From Alterirhizorhabdus solaris (GTDB taxonomy: Bacteria > Pseudomonadota > Alphaproteobacteria > Sphingomonadales > Sphingomonadaceae): a stretch of 64,000 bases of DNA. Positions 59,530 to 64,000 of the stretch are shown piece after piece. The position numbers were made by a program, and so were the translations under genes. Below the pieces are notes generated by a model, which made no database searches, was not told the origin of the DNA, and was given only the letters and a program-made list of their open reading frames with translations. Where the stretch lies: the NCBI RefSeq assembly GCF_007785815.1, contig NZ_VNIM01000002.1, positions 56,770 through 120,769 of the forward strand. The letters run 5' to 3'. Positions within the stretch are counted from its first letter, which is position 1; each line of letters opens with the position of its first letter.

Positions 59530-59662
59530 GGTCAAACCCCGCGCGCGGTCCAGATGAAGAGTGGTAGGTTGGCGCTGGTACCGGATCACCTGTGACGCTT
59601 CGCCGCGCTCAAACGCATGAAGTGTCAGTGGTGGTGTGGCCCACCCTTTTGTCGTCTCGACC

Positions 59663-59893
59663 TTAGTGAAGATGGGCACGGGTTAGTTCAGCGAGCGCCT
59701 CGGTCACCAAGCGCCATCTCGCGATCGCGTGGGGACGATCATCATCTTCCAAGTCGTTCATATAGTCGGAAGCCCAGGCGATCGCGTCTCTGGCACCAAG
59801 ATCAGCGACCAAGTCTACCGCGATGCCCCACGCTTCTACGTTGTCTGACACGGGTGCACTCGCCGCTGACACGGCCAATCTGTGATCATCCAT
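59663..59893 (-). CDS. Small conserved protein of the S24/HIRAN module, copy 2
   Basis: A protein of 76 residues whose core (EAWGIAVDLVADLGARDAIA, then WASDYMNDLEDDD, then ALAELTRAHLH) is homologous to the C-terminal domain of the 111-residue protein at 1155-1490. The basic N-terminal extension of copy 1 is absent. It sits 56 bases after the HIRAN gene instead of overlapping it, so the 3' part of the module has diverged more than the repressor part. Confidence 0.7.
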   Translation of the reverse strand: MDDHRLAVSAASAPVSDNVEAWGIAVDLVADLGARDAIAWASDYMNDLEDDDRPHAIARWRLVTEALAELTRAHLH

Positions 59894-59949
59894 GATGCAG
59901 TCTCCTGTTCAAGGCTGTAAGTTGCAGTCGAGACGACCGACCCGACGTG

Positions 59950-60357
59950 CTAGTCGTCAGGTGGAAGGTAATCCGGCCAGAAGCCTGCATCGTCCGGGTC
60001 AGACTGAGACTGCCTCTGCGGTACCGACGCCGCCGGTATCACCGGCGCCTCTCCATCGAACGCCACGCGGATTGCCGCTCCAATGCGTGTCCGCTCCTGG
60101 AAAACAGCTTGGATCTCGCGCCCCAAGCGCACCATTCCTCCGATCCAGGGGGCACGCTCCGCGGTCAGATAGCCGATCTGGACGCCTCGCACGCTGAATA
60201 CCGCAACGGCATTCGGGTCTGCCGGGTTCTTCGGCTCCGGCACGAGTTCGATCCTCTCACCCGGGACGCAGAGCAGGATCTCGAACCGACGATTGCTGCC
60301 ATCGGCATTCGGATGGTTCGCGCCGACGACATGCAGGCTGAGTTGCTTCATAGCCAT
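59950..60357 (-). CDS. HIRAN-domain protein, copy 2
   Basis: A protein of 135 residues starting at MAMKQLSLHVVGANHPNADG. The first 60 residues are nearly identical to copy 1 (1487-1891). The second half differs (ends GFWPDYLPPDD against DFWPDELPQDD), though the acidic, Trp-containing end is kept. A longer in-frame start would overlap the S24 stop and is not supported by copy 1. Confidence 0.8.
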   Translation of the reverse strand: MAMKQLSLHVVGANHPNADGSNRRFEILLCVPGERIELVPEPKNPADPNAVAVFSVRGVQIGYLTAERAPWIGGMVRLGREIQAVFQERTRIGAAIRVAFDGEAPVIPAASVPQRQSQSDPDDAGFWPDYLPPDD

Positions 60358-60374
60358 GTCTCGGTCCACCGCGA

Positions 60375-61028
60375 TCAGCTCAGGGTGCGGCCGAACCATA
60401 GCACCCTGCCAACGATGTCGATCCGGGCAAGCTCGATGTTCTGCCAGCTCGGATAATCCGGATTGTCGCTCCTGATCGAAATGCCTCGACCGGACGGATT
60501 GCGCGCAAGCCGCTTCACCATGAGGCTGTCGTCAAGCCGCAGCACGTAAATGCCGTCACGAAGTCGCCCGACACCGTCCTTGCGATCGACAAGCACGTCG
60601 TCGCCATCAGCCAAGGTCGGCGCCATGGAGTCGCCCTTCACCCGGATGACCGACAAACCATCGGCCGATCCCTTGGTCCGTTCGCGCAACCAACGCGGAT
60701 CAAAGCCGATCGTGGCCCGGCGAGCTTCCCCGAAATCGGCGGCTCCGTGTCCCGCCGACGCATATACGTCGAGCACGGGCACCTGCTGCAAGGTCGGCTG
60801 TTCCCACTCCTGCGGCCCTCCAAGGACGGCCTCTTTCACGCCAAAGTAAGCGGCGAGAACGCGGCGGTCCTCTTCGTGCAACCGCTTGGGCGTACCGCGC
60901 TTGATGTACTGTTGGATGTAAGCATCATTGCGCCGAAGCATGCGCGATAGCGCCGCATATTCCTCATTGCGCTCGTCAATCAGGCGCTGGAGCGCTGCAC
61001 GAGGATCTTCAATCTGGGCAAGCATCAT
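60375..61028 (-). CDS. LexA-like S24 family transcriptional repressor, copy 2
   Basis: A protein of 217 residues, about 96% identical to the repressor at 1909-2562 (nine substitutions, several conservative). Helix-turn-helix, cleavage-site and Ser/Lys active-site residues are all unchanged. The start at 61028 matches copy 1; an upstream Met at 61046 lies beyond the end of the homology. Two near-identical repressors on one element should cross-regulate each other. Confidence 0.85.
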   Translation of the reverse strand: MMLAQIEDPRAALQRLIDERNEEYAALSRMLRRNDAYIQQYIKRGTPKRLHEEDRRVLAAYFGVKEAVLGGPQEWEQPTLQQVPVLDVYASAGHGAADFGEARRATIGFDPRWLRERTKGSADGLSVIRVKGDSMAPTLADGDDVLVDRKDGVGRLRDGIYVLRLDDSLMVKRLARNPSGRGISIRSDNPDYPSWQNIELARIDIVGRVLWFGRTLS

Positions 61029-61093
61029 AGGATTCATCCTAGACAAAACCGGCAGGAGAATGGAACATAACAGGAACGATGTAAAGCGAGTCG

Positions 61094-61282
61094 GTGCCGA
61101 TGGAGAACGAATTGCTGCAGAAAGTGGAGGAGTACCTCGCCCGCGCGGGTCTCAGCCCAACCCGCTTCGGCCGCATCGTCGTTCACGATCCACGCTTCGT
61201 GTTCGACCTTCGCGCAGGAAGGCGTCCTAGGCGAAAGGTCCATGGCAAGGTGACGGCCTACCTCGTCGCCCACGGCGCTTGA
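61094..61282 (+). CDS. Small basic hypothetical protein
   Basis: A protein of 62 residues (ELLQKVEEYLARAGLSPTRF, then GRIVVHDPRFVFDLRAGRRP) that looks like a short DNA-binding or regulator-like domain. It diverges from S24 copy 2 and occupies the place held by an unrelated gene (2601-2918) beside copy 1. The C-terminal KVTAYLVAHGA is typical of compact helical proteins. GTG or ATG alternatives within three codons cannot be separated. Confidence 0.6.
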   Translation: MPMENELLQKVEEYLARAGLSPTRFGRIVVHDPRFVFDLRAGRRPRRKVHGKVTAYLVAHGA

Positions 61283-61303
61283 TGATGCCTCCGCCACTCC
61301 GGC

Positions 61304-61942
61304 TCATCGGACGACGCCAAGTGACCAGGCAGCAAGGACCTTCCCGACATAGGCCGGCGTCTCGCCATTGGCCGGCACGCCGCGCGAGCGCAGGACGGCA
61401 CCAGGACCAGCGTTGTAGGCGGCGAGCGCGAGATTGATCGATCCGAAGCGGTCGAGCATTGCGCGAAGGTACCGGGCGCCCCCATCAACATTGGCACGTG
61501 CGTCGAACGGATTAAGGACGCCAAGCGCGCGCGCCGTTGCGGGCATCAATTGCGACAGCCCCATCGCCCCGGCGCGGCTGATCGCACCAGGCTCGAACGC
61601 CGACTCGACCTCGACCAAGGCCTCGAGCAGACCGAGAGGCAGCGCGTGGCGCATCTCGGCAGCACGAATAAACGCCAGCACATGGGTGCGGGCCTGGCGC
61701 GTTATCGAGGGGCGCAACGTCGCGCGCGGTGCTACGAGGTTAATCCGGGGAACGGGCGGAAGTTGCCCCGCCGCGGCCATCCTGTGCTCGACGAGCGTGA
61801 AACCCGGCGGCGGAGAGACGCCCTCGTCGACGCTGGGTCCAATCGGCGCCTCAGCCGAAGGTGAGGATTGCGCGGCAAGCGCTGGCTGGCTGATCGCGAC
61901 GAGCGCGAGCGCACTTACACAGGGGAGTAGGAATCGGATCAT
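61304..61942 (-). CDS. Lytic transglycosylase (SLT domain)
   Basis: A protein of 212 residues. The signal peptide (LLPCVSALALVAISQPALA) is followed by an SLT domain with catalytic Glu in ALVEVESAFEPGAIS, then GAMGLSQLMPATARALGV and ALAAYNAGPGAV. Such enzymes open peptidoglycan for conjugation machinery (VirB1-like) or phage. Together with the downstream replication-type genes it suggests a conjugative or integrative element backbone. The Met at 61942 gives a proper leader; a longer frame adds an unlikely N-terminus. Confidence 0.88.
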   Translation of the reverse strand: MIRFLLPCVSALALVAISQPALAAQSSPSAEAPIGPSVDEGVSPPPGFTLVEHRMAAAGQLPPVPRINLVAPRATLRPSITRQARTHVLAFIRAAEMRHALPLGLLEALVEVESAFEPGAISRAGAMGLSQLMPATARALGVLNPFDARANVDGGARYLRAMLDRFGSINLALAAYNAGPGAVLRSRGVPANGETPAYVGKVLAAWSLGVVR

Positions 61943-62075
61943 CGTGTCCTCGCATGGCTCTTTCCTTCCTCCTCGAATCGGAACATAGTGCGAACACACC
62001 GCTGTAGGAAAGCAGCGAAGCAGCCCTGGAGAGGAGGCGGCGGCCAGGGCCTGCACACGAAGATGCGAGACGCCG

Positions 62076-62936
62076 ATGAGCTACCATGACCTTCACTTTG
62101 CAGTCGCAGCCGAGAGCGGACGTGCCATCGTCGAGTCGCTCGGCGGACGATGGGGACCAAGCGGCGGCATGTGCCGCTGCCCCGCGCATGGCGATCGCAC
62201 CCCGTCGCTCAGCGTCAGGCTGGGCCGCAAGCGCCTGCTGTTCCATTGCTTCGCAGGTTGCGACAGTCGAGCGGTCCTCCACGCGCTGCACGCCTTGCGC
62301 CTTCCCGGCACCGCGAGTTGGTCTCCCGCCGAGCGGCACGATCCGCCTGACGATCTGAGCCGCCGAGCCGCCCAGCAGTTGTGGTCAGAGGCACGTGTGG
62401 CAGCCGGCTCGCCTGCGGAGCGTTACCTTGCGAGCCGAGGCATCAAGTCAACCCCTGCTCTTCGCTTCCATCCCCGCACGCCACTCGGTCCAAAGCCGTT
62501 CACCCGCTTCACGCCCGCGATGATCGCGTCCGTTGCCGATGAAACGGGCCTCATTGCCGTCCATCGATCGTTCCTGTCTCGCGACGGCAGACGACTGACG
62601 CTTCGCGAGCCGCGGCGCGCCGCGCTGGGGCGGCTTGGCACTGGCCTTGTCCGTCTCACGCCGCCTGCCCGCCGCCTCGGACTTGCCGAAGGCATCGAGA
62701 CGGCACTGTCGGCCACGTCGTTGTTCGACGTGCCGTGCTGGGCGACCCTCGGGACAGAGCGCTTCTGCCGCATCGAGCTTCCGCCGAGCGTCGAGGAGAT
62801 CGTCCTGTTCCTCGATCATGATGCGGGTGGAAAGCGGTCCGAGATGCTGGCGCGCGAACATTTTGGCCGGCGCGTGCTCGAGGCACACTACCCTCCCCGT
62901 TCGGGCGACGACTGGAACGACGTTCTGCAGCGCTGA
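62076..62936 (+). CDS. Toprim-domain protein with CHC2-type zinc finger
   Basis: A protein of 286 residues. The N-terminal zinc-finger region resembles primases (MCRCPAHGDRTPSLSV, later LLFHCFAGCDS), and the C-terminal Toprim-like part has LAEGIETALSA and IVLFLDHDAGG. These proteins, close to the DUF7146 group, occur on plasmids and integrative elements and are thought to be primase-like replication accessory proteins. It lies between the transglycosylase and an N6-methylase-like gene, the usual order on such elements. Confidence 0.85.
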   Translation: MSYHDLHFAVAAESGRAIVESLGGRWGPSGGMCRCPAHGDRTPSLSVRLGRKRLLFHCFAGCDSRAVLHALHALRLPGTASWSPAERHDPPDDLSRRAAQQLWSEARVAAGSPAERYLASRGIKSTPALRFHPRTPLGPKPFTRFTPAMIASVADETGLIAVHRSFLSRDGRRLTLREPRRAALGRLGTGLVRLTPPARRLGLAEGIETALSATSLFDVPCWATLGTERFCRIELPPSVEEIVLFLDHDAGGKRSEMLAREHFGRRVLEAHYPPRSGDDWNDVLQR

Positions 62937-63015
62937 CGCATCGGAGAGAGGAAAGGCAGCGGGGCCGTGGGTGCCTTGGTACCGGCAATGAAGCCGGCCA
63001 GGCGGGAGATCCCTG

Positions 63016-64000
63016 ATGACCGCACTTGCTCTGTCACGCGCGCCGGTCACCGAGCCGGTGATCAAGCTCGCTCATGCCCTCGTTGCCCATCTGCAAGCCG
63101 GCGAGCCGATCGATCAGCGCCTCCTGCGGCAGCTGCTCCAATCCGCCTGCTCGCAGGCGAGCACGCGCGACCATCGGTCGATACGCCACGCCTATGACGC
63201 GCTGGAGCTCGCGCAGATCCTTCTTCTCACCTCGTCCGCTTGGAGCGAGCACGACAACAACCTCGGCACGCTCGCCGCCCTCGCGGCACTGGTCGATCGG
63301 CTGCCGACGCAGAGCATCCGGACCGAAGAGCAGCTCGCCTTCCAGCAATTCTCGACACCTGCTGCGATCGCGTGGCTCCTGGGCCGGGCCGCAGCGCTTA
63401 CCTCGGCGGACACGCTGCTCGAACCGTCCGCCGGAACAGGGATGCTCGCTTGGCCGGCCGCGCGTGCAGGCGCGCGCCTCATCCTCAACGAGATCGACCC
63501 CGTGCGCCGGCTGTGTCTGCGGGAGGCGTTCGGCGACGCTCAGGTGACCGGCTATGACGGGGAGCTGATCGACGACCTGCTCCCGCCGGACCAACGCCCG
63601 ACCGTCGTCATCATGAACCCTCCCTTCGCCCGTTCCGAAGGACGCGGCGAAGATCGCCACGCAGCCGACCGCCACCTCCTTGGTGCTGCAAAACGCCTCC
63701 CCCACGGCGGACGGATCGTGGCGCTGATGCCGACCTGGTCCAGTCGCGATGTGCTTGGCTCGTCTTGGACTTGCCGCATGGACCTGACGCTGAGGCGTGG
63801 CCTCTATGCCAAGCACGGCACCGGCATCGCGGTGCGGCTGGCAGTCTGGGACCGGGTCACTGGCGGCGGGTTGCCGTTGGTCGGCGACATCGGGGACCTT
63901 GCTGATACACTTCGACCTGTCTCTTATTCACCTCTCCGGTCCCACGATACATCTCAGGATCGCGTATCCCGTCTTCTGCTTGAAAAAAACAATAAAGACG
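63016..64000 (+). CDS. N6-methylase-like N-terminus of a strawberry-notch-type protein, partial and chimeric
   Basis: The frame starts at ATG 63016 and is still open at the window end. About 300 genuine residues carry a methyltransferase domain: LLEPSAGTGMLAWPAARAGA is motif I and VVIMNPPFARSEGRG is the NPPF motif. Element-borne proteins of this type usually continue into a strawberry-notch helicase domain well beyond 1000 residues. From 63917 the sequence is adapter, so the last 28 codons (from about PVSYSPLRS) are artefactual. The biological gene is cut by the contig end, not by a natural stop. Confidence 0.8.
   Translation, partial: MTALALSRAPVTEPVIKLAHALVAHLQAGEPIDQRLLRQLLQSACSQASTRDHRSIRHAYDALELAQILLLTSSAWSEHDNNLGTLAALAALVDRLPTQSIRTEEQLAFQQFSTPAAIAWLLGRAAALTSADTLLEPSAGTGMLAWPAARAGARLILNEIDPVRRLCLREAFGDAQVTGYDGELIDDLLPPDQRPTVVIMNPPFARSEGRGEDRHAADRHLLGAAKRLPHGGRIVALMPTWSSRDVLGSSWTCRMDLTLRRGLYAKHGTGIAVRLAVWDRVTGGGLPLVGDIGDLADTLRPVSYSPLRSHDTSQDRVSRLLLEKNNKD
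63917..64000. other. Illumina Nextera adapter read-through (assembly artefact)
   Basis: From 63917 the bases follow the Nextera transposase end (CTGTCTCTTAT, then CAC and TCTCCG), the i7 constant part (CCCACGA then AC), the 8-base index ATCTCAGG, and the P7 end (CGTAT, then CCGTCTTCTGCTTG ending at 63982). An A-rich tail completes the window. About seven mismatches fit low-quality read ends. Composition and the lack of homology to the gene's family agree. The end of this window is a contig end. Confidence 0.95.

Larger units (their letters stand above)
59950..61033 (-). repeat. Long direct repeat, copy 2
   Basis: Second copy of the segment at 1487-2567, same orientation, offset 58,466. Homology starts abruptly at ATAGGAT upstream of the repressor and weakens inside the HIRAN gene. 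Flanking genes differ on both sides. Confidence 0.85.

Overview
The window looks like the accessory part of a GC-rich alphaproteobacterial replicon, most likely a sphingomonad plasmid or integrative element. I infer this from codon use, the AlpA/S24/HIRAN/Toprim backbone genes and the style of the metal operons. No rRNA or tRNA gene is visible. The last 84 bases (63917-64000) are not biological: they match read-through of an Illumina Nextera i7 adapter followed by an A-rich tail. The window therefore ends at an assembly contig end.

Layout. 1-3189: end of an unknown gene, a methyltransferase-like gene, an S24-repressor/HIRAN/small-protein module and an AlpA-type regulator. 3566-6802: orphan multi-PAS hybrid histidine kinase. 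7088-8367: RES-type toxin-antitoxin locus with a truncated toxin and repeated operators. 8400-9530: debris region with tandem and inverted repeats. 9530-17363: CadR-like regulator diverging from a CDF-czcCBA-CDF operon. 17360-17586: pseudogene debris. 17705-36040: large copper block holding cueR, a Cu-ATPase, a Csp-like copper store, copCD, an anti-sigma/CnrX-like sensor/ECF sigma triplet, a multicopper oxidase with copB, PepSY, DUF305 and CopG-like proteins, then cusCBA-cusF. 36279-44570: MerR (PbrR-like) regulon with an FTR1-cytochrome c fusion, an aspartic protease-PDZ protein, an outer-membrane protein, a CaCA-type exchanger and an NAD+ synthetase. 44703-48255: ars operon. 48315-54713: second czcICBA operon. 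54822-59529: chromate genes and small secreted proteins. 59663-61033: second copy of the S24/HIRAN module. 61094-63916: element backbone (lytic transglycosylase, Toprim/zinc-finger protein, N6-methylase-like protein).

How it works together. Three regulatory circuits can be read from promoter sequence. (1) A CadR-like MerR site with a 19-bp spacer drives the first czc operon. A CueR site drives the Cu-ATPase. (2) Five promoters share the pattern RAGGGRT (one variant ends in A) - 14 bp - CGTA. They lie before copC, the sigma-factor triplet, the multicopper oxidase, a DUF305 gene and the Csp gene, which suggests that a CnrYXH-type signalling system has been attached to copper defence. (3) Three near-identical MerR promoters define a compact, apparently undescribed regulon around the FTR1-cytochrome fusion.

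The two S24/HIRAN modules are 58,466 bp apart in the same orientation, and the S24 proteins are about 96% identical. They bracket the whole resistance cargo and could mediate its excision or amplification by homologous recombination. All functions are read from motifs, gene order and remembered families; no database search was run.
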